DNA from: Nitrospira sp. SG-bin2
Lineage (GTDB): Bacteria; Nitrospirota; Nitrospiria; Nitrospirales; Nitrospiraceae
Length of the DNA: 29,453 bases
Assembly (NCBI GenBank): GCA_002083405.1
Contig: LVWT01000014.1
Coordinates: 1-29,453, forward strand
Direction: 5' to 3'
This document shows positions 15,592-23,750 of the stretch, in pieces. Both the position numbers and the translations under genes were made by a program. The notes beneath the pieces were generated by a model. The model was not told where the DNA came from, searched no databases, and saw only the letters and a list, made by a program, of their open reading frames with translations. The stretch's first letter is position 1. Every line of letters begins with the position of its first letter.

Positions 15592-16854
15592 TTAGCTGAG
15601 AAAGGCCGGAATGGTTTCGCCCTTGATTAAGTCGTCGTAGGTTTCGCGTGCGCGAATAACATGGATTTCCCCGTCCTTAATGAGCGCTTCAGGCACACGG
15701 GGACGGGAATTGTAGTTCGACGCCATGACAAACCCATAGGCGCCTGCGCTCATCACGGCCAGCAATTCTCCCGGCTGGATCGTCGCCAACAGCCGGTCTT
15801 TGGCCAGAAAATCTCCCGATTCGCAGACCGGGCCGACGATGTCCACTTGCTGTTTGTCGCGACGGCCTGCGGCTTCATCGAGTGGACGGATTTCGTGATA
15901 GGCGCCATAGAGGCTGGGGCGGATCAAGTCGTTCATGGCCGCGTCGACGATGACGAATGTCTTTGATTCTCCCTCTTTGCGGTAGAGGGCTTTTGTGACG
16001 AGAATGCCGGCATTCCCGACGATGACACGGCCCGGCTCCATCACCAGCGTCAAGCCCAGATCCTTGACAAGCGGCGAAATCGCATCGGCCAAGTCCTGGG
16101 GCAGGGGTGGTTTCTCCGCATCATAGGTGATGCCGAGCCCGCCGCCGATGTTCAGATAGCGGATATTGATGCCCTGGCCTTTCAGGGTATCGATAAGCGC
16201 CACAACCTTCTTCAGCGAATCGACGAACGGCGTCACGTCCGTCAATTGTGAGCCGATGTGGGCATGGACACCGACAATGTCGATATGGCTCAGCGAGGAC
16301 GCCATTTTGTACTCTTCCAGCGCGCGATCCGCCGCAATGCCGAACTTGCTTTTCTTCATCCCGGTCGAGATGTACGGATGCGTTTTGGGGTCCACGTCCG
16401 GATTGATCCGCAACGCGATCCGTGCTTTCTTGCCGACGGAAGCGGCTACCTCGTTGATCGCGTGGATCTCCGCGGACGATTCGATGTTGAACATGAGGAT
16501 GTCTGCCTTCAATGCGTCGCGAATTTCATCGGCCGATTTGCCGACACCGGCGAAGATGATCTTGGAAGCCGGCACGCCCGCTTTGAGGGCGCGAAACAGT
16601 TCTCCGCCCGACACGATATCCGCGCCGCTCCCCTCTTTCGCCATCAATCGCAGGATAGCCAGATTGGAGTTGGCTTTCATTGCGAAGGCGACGATATGGG
16701 GGATGTTCTTGAAGGCGCTGTCGTATGCCTTGAAATGGCGGACGAGCGTGGCATGGCTGTAGACATAACAGGGAGTGCCGATCTCCTTCGCGATCCGGCT
16801 GACGGGCACCTGCTCGCAATACAATTCGCCGTGGCGGTACTCAAAATTATTCAT
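15592..16854 (-). CDS. lysA: Diaminopimelate decarboxylase
   Basis: PLP-dependent (fold III) decarboxylation of meso-DAP to lysine, the last step of the pathway. Seen: cofactor lysine K60 in VAFAMKANSN, VHAHIGSQ, the glycine-rich phosphate loop NIGGGLGI, EPGR (VMEPGRVIVG), the substrate cysteine motif VCESGDFLAKDR and the late tyrosine in SAGAYGFVMASNYNSRPR. The 420 residues match the family. It lies 69 bp downstream of the small LptM-like lipoprotein gene and 11 bp upstream of dapA. A small GC-rich hairpin (cgcgc-gactt-gcgcg, 16892-16906) sits in the lipoprotein-lysA gap. Confidence 0.95.
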   Translation of the reverse strand: MNNFEYRHGELYCEQVPVSRIAKEIGTPCYVYSHATLVRHFKAYDSAFKNIPHIVAFAMKANSNLAILRLMAKEGSGADIVSGGELFRALKAGVPASKIIFAGVGKSADEIRDALKADILMFNIESSAEIHAINEVAASVGKKARIALRINPDVDPKTHPYISTGMKKSKFGIAADRALEEYKMASSLSHIDIVGVHAHIGSQLTDVTPFVDSLKKVVALIDTLKGQGINIRYLNIGGGLGITYDAEKPPLPQDLADAISPLVKDLGLTLVMEPGRVIVGNAGILVTKALYRKEGESKTFVIVDAAMNDLIRPSLYGAYHEIRPLDEAAGRRDKQQVDIVGPVCESGDFLAKDRLLATIQPGELLAVMSAGAYGFVMASNYNSRPRVPEALIKDGEIHVIRARETYDDLIKGETIPAFLS

Positions 16855-16923
16855 ACTGAAAGTCCTTGTTCAAGCCGTCAATGTGCTCATCCGCGCGACT
16901 TGCGCGAATCAGGCCGGTACGTC

Positions 16924-17160
16924 TCATCTCGTGCCCACCGGACGCAACGGCGGCAGGAGCTCATCGTGGTCCAGCAGGACAGGGTCCGGCTCTTCGGATT
17001 TAGCCGCCGTTTCCCGCTGCTGCGCCGTCTGGGCCTCATGCTGCCTCTTTTGCGATTCGATGGTGGGCGTCACGCCGACGGTCTCCGGCGCAACCGGCGC
17101 TCCCACCACGCCGCAGGAACTCACCAGGCCTGCTGCGACGATGAGTGCGAGGTGTTTCAT
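16924..17160 (-). CDS. Small LptM/YifL-like lipoprotein
   Basis: A 78-residue lipoprotein: MKHLALIVAAGLVSSC, with lipobox cysteine C16. The following CGVVGAPVAPE resembles the CGxxGPLxxP head of LptM (YifL), the E. coli lipoprotein that helps assemble the LPS transporter LptD. The rest is polar and disordered (Gln/Glu/Pro-rich), as in LptM. Its ATG overlaps the argH stop (ATGA), and lysA follows. In many Gram-negative bacteria a small lipoprotein of this kind precedes lysA or dapF, which supports the call. The match is short, so the LptM role is inference. Confidence 0.72.
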   Translation of the reverse strand: MKHLALIVAAGLVSSCGVVGAPVAPETVGVTPTIESQKRQHEAQTAQQRETAAKSEEPDPVLLDHDELLPPLRPVGTR

Positions 17161-18569
17161 CGGAGTGCCCGCTCCAGTTCTTTGAGCCGTTGCTCCACTC
17201 GTCCACGCGCCGTTCCGCCGATCTGCCGCTTCCGGTCGATTGCCGCGGAAACGGTCAACCGCGCGAAGACTCCTCGTTCAATCCGATCGGAGAACGCGCG
17301 CAGTTCCTCCAAGGACAAATCAGTCAGCTCGCGCTTCTGTTCAATCGCCGACCGTACGATCCGTCCGGTGATTCCATGCGCTTCCCGAAAGGGCACGCCG
17401 CGTTCCACCAAGTAGTCGGCTAATTCGGTTGCAAGAAAACCACCGCTCTCCAACGACTGCGCGAGCACGTCCCGGTTCACCTTGAGGCGGCGCATCAATG
17501 CGGTCACGACATTCAGGGAGGCCTCTACCGTGTCGAGCGCATCGAAGAGCGCCGGCTTGTCCTCTTGCAAGTCCCGATTATAACTCAACGGGAGGGCCTT
17601 GAGGGTGACGAGAAGATTCATGAGATGGCCATACACACGCCCGGTCTTGCCTCGGACCAACTCGGGCACATCGGGATTCTTTTTCTGCGGCATCATGCTG
17701 CTGCCGGTGCAGAATGCGTCCGGCAGCTCGACAAACCGGAACTCCTGCGATGCCCAGAGGATCAACTCTTCGCTGAGCCGGGACAAATGCATCATTGCAA
17801 TGGATAAGGCCGATGCCGTTTCGATCATGAAGTCGCGATCGGATACCGCATCCATGCTGTTGGCCGTCACTGCCGGGAACCCCAGAAGTTTGGCGGTGTA
17901 TCGACGATCCACCGGATAATTCGTCCCAGCCAAGGCTCCTGATCCGAGCGGCATGACGTTGAGCCTGGCTTTGGCATCGCGGAAGCGTCCCTTGTCCCGC
18001 TCGACCATCTCCACGTAGGCGAGCAGATGATGGGCAAACAGGACGGGCTGTGCCCGTTGCAAGTGGGTATAGCCGGGCATTGCGATCGGAAGATTCGCAT
18101 GTGCCTGGGCCAGCAAGACGCGTTGAAACTCCGCGCACTGCTCAGTCAGCCGGTCGAGCCGGTCCCGGAGATAGAGTCGAATGTCCAGCGCCACCTGATC
18201 GTTTCTGCTCCGGCCCGTGTGCAGCTTGCCGCCCAAGGGACCGATCAGTTCGGTCAACCGCCGTTCAATCGCCATGTGAATATCTTCGTCGTGGGGCGTA
18301 AACTTGAACCGCCCCCGATCCAGCTCCGCCTTGACCAGGATAAGCCCGCGCACAATGGTTTTCGTTTCGCGAGGCGACAGCACGCGCGCTTTCCCGAGTG
18401 TGTGGCAATGGGCGATGCTTCCCCGGATGTCATGGGCATAGAGCCGCCGATCCACTGCCACCGAAACGGTGAACGCTTCGACAAGCCGGTTTGTATTCTC
18501 GCGAAACCGCCCGCCCCAGGCCTTGCCGGAATCGGCAGCCGTCCGGCGGGTTCGTTTTGCCGTCGCCAT
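17157..18569 (-). CDS. argH: Argininosuccinate lyase
   Basis: Splits argininosuccinate into arginine and fumarate, the last step of arginine synthesis; fumarase/aspartase superfamily, normally a homotetramer. Seen: KAWGGRF (16-22), HTGRSRNDQVALD (117-129), YTHLQRAQPV with H169, and the superfamily signature GSSMMPQKKNPD (289-300) containing the catalytic serine loop. The 470 residues are close to the usual 455-470; the first 15 form a basic leader. Its ATG shares one base with the argG stop (TAATG), and its own stop overlaps the lipoprotein start (ATGA), so translation is coupled on both sides. Confidence 0.96.
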   Translation of the reverse strand: MATAKRTRRTAADSGKAWGGRFRENTNRLVEAFTVSVAVDRRLYAHDIRGSIAHCHTLGKARVLSPRETKTIVRGLILVKAELDRGRFKFTPHDEDIHMAIERRLTELIGPLGGKLHTGRSRNDQVALDIRLYLRDRLDRLTEQCAEFQRVLLAQAHANLPIAMPGYTHLQRAQPVLFAHHLLAYVEMVERDKGRFRDAKARLNVMPLGSGALAGTNYPVDRRYTAKLLGFPAVTANSMDAVSDRDFMIETASALSIAMMHLSRLSEELILWASQEFRFVELPDAFCTGSSMMPQKKNPDVPELVRGKTGRVYGHLMNLLVTLKALPLSYNRDLQEDKPALFDALDTVEASLNVVTALMRRLKVNRDVLAQSLESGGFLATELADYLVERGVPFREAHGITGRIVRSAIEQKRELTDLSLEELRAFSDRIERGVFARLTVSAAIDRKRQIGGTARGRVEQRLKELERALR

Positions 18570-19783
18570 TAGATCGAAGCCTTCCGCCGCTGAGCTCTGA
18601 TTTTCAATCGCAAGCCGTTCAAGCGGATGAATCCCTCCGCGTCCTTTTGGTCGTAGACCTCGTCCTCTTCGAATGTGGCGATGTCCAAACGATAGAGGGA
18701 ATTCTTGGATTTACGGCCGGCGAGCGTGCACCCGCCCTTGTACAGCTTGACGCGCGCCGTGCCGCTCACATCTTTTTGGGCGGCATCGATCGCCGTCTGG
18801 ATCATGTCACGCTCAGGACTGAACCAATAGCCGTTGTAGATGAGATCGGCGTACCGCGGGATCAAGCTGTCCCGGAAGTGGAGCACTTCACGGTCCATCG
18901 TCAAGGATTCAAGTCCCCGGTGGGCGACATGGAGAATCGTGCCACCCGGTGTTTCGTAGACCCCGCGAGACTTCATGCCGACATAGCGATTCTCGACCAA
19001 ATCGACCCGGCCGATTCCATGTGCCCCGCCCAGTTTATTGAGGTGGGCCAGGAGCGTCGCCGGGCTCATTTTTTTGCCGTCGACGGCCACGGGGTTGCCG
19101 GCGACGTACTCGATCTCCACTTCCAGCGGCTTGTCCGGGGCTTGTTCCGGCGAGACCGTCATTTGGAATATTTCATCCGGCGGCGCCGACCAGGGATCTT
19201 CGAGAATGCCTCCCTCATAGCTGATATGGAAGAGGTTCAGGTCCATGCTGTAGGGTTTGGCTTTTGTCGCTGTGATCGGAATGCCATGGCGTTCGGCGTA
19301 CTCGATCAATTCGCGCCTCGACCGCATCGTCCATTCGCGCCAGGGGGCGATGATCTTAAGGCCGGGCGCGAGCGCCGTATAGGTCAGCTCGAATCGCACC
19401 TGATCGTTTCCCTTGCCTGTTGCGCCGTGCGAAACCGCTTCGGCACCTTCTTTCAGGGCGATCTCGGCCTGCCGGCGCGCAATCAACGGACGGGCGATGG
19501 AGGTGCCCAGCAGGTAGCAGCCTTCATACATGGCGTTGCCGCGCAACATCGGGAACACATAGTCTTTGACAAACGTTTCACGCAGGTCCTCGACATAGAC
19601 CTTCTTCACGCCAAGCTTCTGTGCTTTGGTTTTGATGGCCCGCAGATCTTCGCCCTGGCCGAGATCGGCGCAGAAGGCGATGACCTCGGCGTCATACGTT
19701 TCTTGCAGCCATTTCAAAATAACGGAGGTGTCGAGTCCGCCTGAGTAGGCCAGAACAATTTTCTTGATCGGTTTGCGTGTCAT
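18569..19783 (-). CDS. argG: Argininosuccinate synthase
   Basis: ATP-dependent condensation of citrulline and aspartate to argininosuccinate. Seen: the PP-loop type nucleotide motif LAYSGGLDTSVILKWL (11-26), then EVIAFCADLGQGED, GTSIARPLIARRQ, SHGATGKGNDQVRFE, and a late VENRYVGMKSRGVYETPGG segment. The 404 residues are standard for the type 1 family. The argF stop lies 12 bp before the ATG, and AAAGGCGG at the very end of argF acts as ribosome site. The stop overlaps the argH start (TAATG). Confidence 0.97.
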   Translation of the reverse strand: MTRKPIKKIVLAYSGGLDTSVILKWLQETYDAEVIAFCADLGQGEDLRAIKTKAQKLGVKKVYVEDLRETFVKDYVFPMLRGNAMYEGCYLLGTSIARPLIARRQAEIALKEGAEAVSHGATGKGNDQVRFELTYTALAPGLKIIAPWREWTMRSRRELIEYAERHGIPITATKAKPYSMDLNLFHISYEGGILEDPWSAPPDEIFQMTVSPEQAPDKPLEVEIEYVAGNPVAVDGKKMSPATLLAHLNKLGGAHGIGRVDLVENRYVGMKSRGVYETPGGTILHVAHRGLESLTMDREVLHFRDSLIPRYADLIYNGYWFSPERDMIQTAIDAAQKDVSGTARVKLYKGGCTLAGRKSKNSLYRLDIATFEEDEVYDQKDAEGFIRLNGLRLKIRAQRRKASI

Positions 19784-19795
19784 GATGGTTTCGGA

Positions 19796-20797
19796 CTATC
19801 CGCCTTTCTGTCGAGTGAGCAACTGCACCAGAATCGCTTTCTGCATATGCAGCCGGTTTTCCGCCTGATCGATGACCACCGACTGTGGTCCGTCGAGTAC
19901 GTCTGCCGCGATCTCTTCTCCACGATGGGCCGGTAAACAATGCATGACGATGGCATCCGGTTTGGCCCGTTGGAGCAGCCGCCCGTTGAGTTGATAGGAG
20001 GCAAGAGTTTTCAGCCTCCTGGCCTGTTCACGTTCGCGCCCCATACTGATCCAGACGTCGGTGTAGATCACGTCCGCTTCCTTCACCGCGACCTGGGGAT
20101 TTTCCAAAATCTCGACCGCGCCGCCGGTGGTTTCTGCTTCGACAATCGCCCGGTCGATGACGTGTTGATCCGGTTGATAACCGGCCGGACATCCGGCGAC
20201 GACCCGCATGCCCATTTTGACGCCTGCTTCAATGAGAGAATTGGCGACGTTATTCCCGTCTCCGATGTACGCAAGGGTCAGTCCCTTGAGCCGGCCTTTG
20301 ACTTCTTGGATCGTCAGGAGATCGGACAACGCTTGGCATGGATGGCTATGGTCTGTCAGCCCGTTGATCACCGGCATACTGGCTTCTGCCGCCCATTCCT
20401 CGACGACGGCGTGGTCGTAGGTTCGAATCACGATTCCATCCAAGTAACGAGAGAGCACACGCGCCGTGTCCGAGACCGTTTCTCCACGGGAGAGCTGAAT
20501 GTCTCCCATGGGAAGCACCAGCGCATGGCCTCCCAGCTGGTTCATGCCGGCTTCGAACGACACTCTGGTGCGTGTCGATGGCTTTTGGAACAACAGTCCC
20601 AGTGTCTTGCCGGGCAAGAGCCGATGGGGCGTCGATCGGCGCTGCTTGGTTTTCAGCGAGGCCGCCAGGCGCAGCAAATCATCGATTTGCTTGCGCGGCA
20701 TTGCCGCCACGTCCAGAAGATCTTTGGCATAGCTGTGCCTGTGTAGTCGCTGGTGAGGCTGCTTTGTCATGCGAGGGGTATCTGTTTCTTTCATCAT
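19796..20797 (-). CDS. argF: Ornithine carbamoyltransferase
   Basis: Transfers the carbamoyl group of carbamoyl phosphate to ornithine to form citrulline. Seen: the carbamoyl-phosphate site STRTR (74-78), HPCQ (152-155), DVWISMG (247-253) and the ornithine-site HCLPAHRGEEI (286-296). The 333 residues include a polar N-terminal extension of ~20 residues; an in-frame ATG at codon 10 is an alternative start. The ATG abuts the argD stop (TGAATGATG), so the genes are directly adjacent. The context with argD, argG and argH supports the anabolic form. Confidence 0.96.
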   Translation of the reverse strand: MMKETDTPRMTKQPHQRLHRHSYAKDLLDVAAMPRKQIDDLLRLAASLKTKQRRSTPHRLLPGKTLGLLFQKPSTRTRVSFEAGMNQLGGHALVLPMGDIQLSRGETVSDTARVLSRYLDGIVIRTYDHAVVEEWAAEASMPVINGLTDHSHPCQALSDLLTIQEVKGRLKGLTLAYIGDGNNVANSLIEAGVKMGMRVVAGCPAGYQPDQHVIDRAIVEAETTGGAVEILENPQVAVKEADVIYTDVWISMGREREQARRLKTLASYQLNGRLLQRAKPDAIVMHCLPAHRGEEIAADVLDGPQSVVIDQAENRLHMQKAILVQLLTRQKGG

Positions 20798-21985
20798 TCA
20801 CCGAGTGAAGATCGCGTTCAACGTGTCGATCAGCTGGTCGATTTCCTGTGTTGTGATTACCAGCGGAGGCACAAATCGAAGTACCCGTTCGCCTGCCGCA
20901 TTGATGAGCACGCCGCGCGATAGGGCCTCGGCAACCACCGTTTTGGCATCGATGTCCAATTCCATGCCCTGCAGAAGCCCGATACCGCGGACGTCCCGTA
21001 CGACGTGATGGCGGGCTTTGCACTCCGTCAAGGCTTTGGCCAGGTAGTCGCCCATCGGCTTGACTCGATCCAGGACCTGTCCTTCAAGCAGCGCCCGGCA
21101 TACGGCCACTGCCGCGGCACAGGCCAGCGGATTTCCACCAAAGGTAGAGGCGTGGGCGCCAGGCGAAAACGCCGCCGCAACCGATTCCTTCGCCAGGCAG
21201 GCTCCGATCGGAACCCCGCCGCCCAACCCCTTGGCCAGGGTCATGATGTCGGGCGCCACTCCCAATTGCTCATAGGCGAAGAGCGTGCCGGTCCTGCCCA
21301 TTCCGGTTTGCACTTCGTCGAAAATGAGCAGGATATTGTGTGCCGTGCAGAATTCCCGAAGGCGCGTGAGGTATTCGCGGCCGGCTACATGCACCCCGCC
21401 TTCGCCTTGCACCGGTTCCAGCATAATGCCGGCAGTCCGCTCGCCGGCCATGGCTTCGATCGCCGCCATGTCGTTGAATGGCGCGTAGGAAAACCCCGGC
21501 ATCAGCGGCTCGAACCCCTTCTGAACCTTGTCTTGCCCTGTGGCGGTGATCATGGCCAGCGTCCTGCCATGGAACGAATTCTTCATCGTGATGATTTCGA
21601 ACCGGCTCTCGCCGTATTTCATGTGTGCATAACGCCGTGCGAGTTTGATGGCGGCTTCATTGGCTTCCGCGCCGCTGTTGCAGAAGAACACGCGGTCGGC
21701 AAAGGAGTGCTCGACGAGTATTTTTGCCAATGTGACTTGCGGCTCCGTGTAGTAGAGGTTCGACACGTGGATCAGCTGTGCCGCTTGTTGTTGGATGGCC
21801 TGGACGAGGTCCGGATGTCCGTGGCCCAACAGATTCACGGCGATGCCGCCGACAAAATCGAGATACTCCCGGCCTTCCATGTCATAGACCTTCGCGCCAT
21901 GGCCTCGAACGATCGAGATTGGCTGACGCATGTAGGTCTGCATCAGGTACTTGGCTGCGTTGTCTTTCAAATCTTGAGTCGGCAT
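20798..21985 (-). CDS. argD: Acetylornithine aminotransferase
   Basis: PLP class III aminotransferase converting N-acetylglutamate semialdehyde to N-acetylornithine; in many bacteria the enzyme also acts on N-succinyl-DAP semialdehyde, though DapL makes that unnecessary here. Seen: FVGGIAVNLLGHGHP (44-58), FCNSGAEANEAAIKLAR (101-117), FHGRTLAMITATGQ, FDEVQTGMGRTG (222-233) and cofactor lysine K252 in TLAKGLGGGVPIGACLA. The 395 residues are standard. It is the first gene of the arg-lys unit; no strong Shine-Dalgarno is visible before the ATG, and the promoter should lie in the 117-bp spacer shared with the divergent DUF2628 gene. Confidence 0.95.
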   Translation of the reverse strand: MPTQDLKDNAAKYLMQTYMRQPISIVRGHGAKVYDMEGREYLDFVGGIAVNLLGHGHPDLVQAIQQQAAQLIHVSNLYYTEPQVTLAKILVEHSFADRVFFCNSGAEANEAAIKLARRYAHMKYGESRFEIITMKNSFHGRTLAMITATGQDKVQKGFEPLMPGFSYAPFNDMAAIEAMAGERTAGIMLEPVQGEGGVHVAGREYLTRLREFCTAHNILLIFDEVQTGMGRTGTLFAYEQLGVAPDIMTLAKGLGGGVPIGACLAKESVAAAFSPGAHASTFGGNPLACAAAVAVCRALLEGQVLDRVKPMGDYLAKALTECKARHHVVRDVRGIGLLQGMELDIDAKTVVAEALSRGVLINAAGERVLRFVPPLVITTQEIDQLIDTLNAIFTR

Positions 21986-22120
21986 GACGCTACGTATCTC
22001 ATTAGAAAGAAAGGGAAGTTAGCACAGGGTCGAAGTGAAAGCAATAAGGGTGGCAGGGGACAATAGGTCGAGAACGGAGAGACAGCGCTATCGCTTCCGA
22101 GTGTGATAAGCTGCGCGGCG

Positions 22121-22861
22121 ATGAAGTTGTGCAGCGGGTGCAACCAACAGAATCCAGACGACGCTTCTTTCTGTCATCAGTGCGGGACTTCTCTCGACAC
22201 AGCCGCTGCCGCAGAGCCGGTTTCCGACCCCGTCACTCCATCGCCCCCGCCGATCCATGACGAGGAAACGCTCTGGCGGCAATTTATCGGTCCCAATGCC
22301 GATCGGTACCTGGTGCAGTTCAAGAAGTTTTCAGCGAACGGCCAGCCAAAATTTGCCCTGTCTTGGAACTGGCCCGCATTTCTCTTCATCTCCTTTCTCT
22401 GGTTTCTCTATCGGAAAATGTACCTCCATGCGTTCGTCTATGCCGTGGGCCCCATGATTTCGACCTATATGACGGGGGATGTCTCATCGGGCCTTGTTTG
22501 GAGTGTCATCGCAGGGGCAACGGGGAACTACTTGTACTATTGGCATTGTCGCGAACAGATCGGCGAGATCAAGAAGGCCGGTCAGCTGAATCAACCGGAG
22601 CAAGAGCAGGCGCTCAAAGAAGCGGGTGGGGTGCAACCCTACGTCATCTGGGTCGGCGTCGCATTTTACCTGCTCTTTATGATGACGCTCATCAAGATGG
22701 TGCAGGAGGGGCCGCCTGATTCCGACCAGCTTCCGGCGAAACCTGCCAGATCGGCGGCCGTGACGAGCGTGACGAGGATCGGTTGTACTGCCGCCCCGTG
22801 TATTCCCGGATCAGAAGGTCAATGGGATCGCAGTGCGCGTGATATTACCGGCTTGACTTGA
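22121..22861 (+). CDS. Zinc-ribbon DUF2628 membrane protein
   Basis: A 246-residue protein. It starts with a zinc ribbon (C4, C7, C18, C21; KLCSGCNQQNPDDASFCHQCG), followed by a proline-rich linker, then a DUF2628 region: WNWPAFLFISFLWFLYRKMYLHAFVY around 82-107, with predicted membrane helices at about 84-96, 104-118, 123-140 and 174-192. The C-terminal 50 residues are low in structure and carry no motif. DUF2628 proteins are small inner-membrane proteins of unknown function. The ATG at 22121 is chosen over a GTG at 22103 because it begins directly at the zinc ribbon. It diverges from argD. Confidence 0.75.
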   Translation: MKLCSGCNQQNPDDASFCHQCGTSLDTAAAAEPVSDPVTPSPPPIHDEETLWRQFIGPNADRYLVQFKKFSANGQPKFALSWNWPAFLFISFLWFLYRKMYLHAFVYAVGPMISTYMTGDVSSGLVWSVIAGATGNYLYYWHCREQIGEIKKAGQLNQPEQEQALKEAGGVQPYVIWVGVAFYLLFMMTLIKMVQEGPPDSDQLPAKPARSAAVTSVTRIGCTAAPCIPGSEGQWDRSARDITGLT

Positions 22862-22880
22862 AGCCGCAATCCAGTATTCT
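22853..22880 (+). promoter_or_regulatory. Possible promoter for gpmA
   Basis: TTGACT at 22853-22858, a 16-bp spacer and TATTCT at 22875-22880, overlapping the end of the preceding gene. Transcription would start about 40 bases before the gpmA ATG. Confidence 0.5.
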
Positions 22881-22928
22881 GGGGCCGGCTCCGGATCCCT
22901 GATTATCATCCATCGAGAGGAACGTACC

Positions 22929-23534
22929 ATGGCTCGGCTGGTCCTGCTCCGTCACGGCGAATCGCAATGGAATCTGGAAAATCGCTTCACCGGCTGGGTC
23001 GATGTGCCGCTCTCACCGCGCGGTGTTGAAGAGGCTAAGAACGCCGGAGACAAACTCAAGGGGTTCACGTTCGACCGTGCGTTCACCTCTGTCCTGAGCC
23101 GCGCGAACGAGACCTTGCGGTTCGTGTTGGAGGTCATCGGACAAACGGCTATTCCTATCGAAAAAGACAAGGCTCTGAACGAACGGATGTATGGAGAGTT
23201 GCAGGGGTTGAACAAGGCCGAGACCGCGACGAAATATGGAGATGCACAGGTCAAGATCTGGAGGCGAAGCTACGATGTAAGGCCGCCTGGTGGAGAAAGC
23301 CTGAAAGATACGGCGGAGCGGGTCCTGCCCTACTACGACACCAGGATCAAACCCTGTGTTCTCAAGGGTGAAACCATTTTGATTGCGGCGCATGGCAACA
23401 GTCTTCGCGCGCTGGTGATGCAGCTGGAGCAATTGTCGAAGGAGCAGGTCCTGGAGTTGAATATTCCCACCGGCGCGCCGCTCTTGTACGAACTCGACAA
23501 TAGCGGCAAGGTGCTCTCGCACCGGTATCTCTAG
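22929..23534 (+). CDS. gpmA: 2,3-bisphosphoglycerate-dependent phosphoglycerate mutase
   Basis: Interconverts 3- and 2-phosphoglycerate through a phosphohistidine. Seen: RHGES with phosphorylated H9, NRFTGWVDVPLSPRG (18-32), the acidic NERMYGELQGLNK (84-96), GGESLKDTAERVLPYY and the second active-site histidine H155 in AAHGNSLRAL. At 201 residues it is a short form: the ~25-residue loop between RRSYDV and ESLKDT found in the ~250-residue E. coli enzyme is missing, as in short alphaproteobacterial-type enzymes. AGAGGA precedes the ATG. The palindromic repeat copy 2 starts within its stop codon. Confidence 0.92.
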   Translation: MARLVLLRHGESQWNLENRFTGWVDVPLSPRGVEEAKNAGDKLKGFTFDRAFTSVLSRANETLRFVLEVIGQTAIPIEKDKALNERMYGELQGLNKAETATKYGDAQVKIWRRSYDVRPPGGESLKDTAERVLPYYDTRIKPCVLKGETILIAAHGNSLRALVMQLEQLSKEQVLELNIPTGAPLLYELDNSGKVLSHRYL

Positions 23535-23657
23535 CAGGATGCTGAAAAAGTCCGCCAGCGGCGTTCTCGCGTCGCTCAGAGGCTCAACGTACCGGAGCGT
23601 ACGCCTCGCCTCTTCGCTCGCTGCGGCCTTGCCGGACGGCCATTTTGAGCATCCTGC
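23533..23657. repeat. Dispersed imperfect palindromic element, copy 2
   Basis: A 125-bp relative of the element at 3854-3980; the two are alike over most of their length, including ccgccagcggcgttctcgc and cgctcagaggctcaacgtac. Ends are GCAGGATGCTGAAAAAG and ATTTTGAGCATCCTGC. Where the left arm differs from copy 1 (C to A, T to C), the right arm carries the matching change, so the stem is kept. It begins in the gpmA stop codon and may help terminate that transcript. Confidence 0.85.
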
Positions 23658-23714
23658 GATTCTGACATCTTCAGAACCATTCGACAAGATTTCTGCGGTG
23701 ATTCATGCCCACAC

Positions 23715-23737
23715 GGAGTTTTTCCGCAGCCTGCTAG
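23715..23737. repeat. Second inverted end pairing with the start of copy 2
   Basis: On the minus strand this reads ctagcaggctgcggaaaaac followed by tcc, matching 20 of 23 bases with 23531-23553. It forms an outer inverted repeat around the whole 23531-23737 spacer, as if a second element end had been placed beside copy 2. Confidence 0.65.
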
Positions 23738-23750
23738 AGAGGGCCCCGCG

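Noticed and set aside
16258..17415. 385-residue plus-strand frame
   Set aside because: Antisense to lysA, the lipoprotein and argH; composition is biased and no motif is visible.
18491..19744. 417-residue plus-strand frame, longer than argG
   Set aside because: Antisense to argG and the argH start; argG has full motifs and operon context, and this frame shows no domain.
21005..22066. 353-residue plus-strand frame
   Set aside because: Antisense to argD and its upstream region; no start signal or domain.
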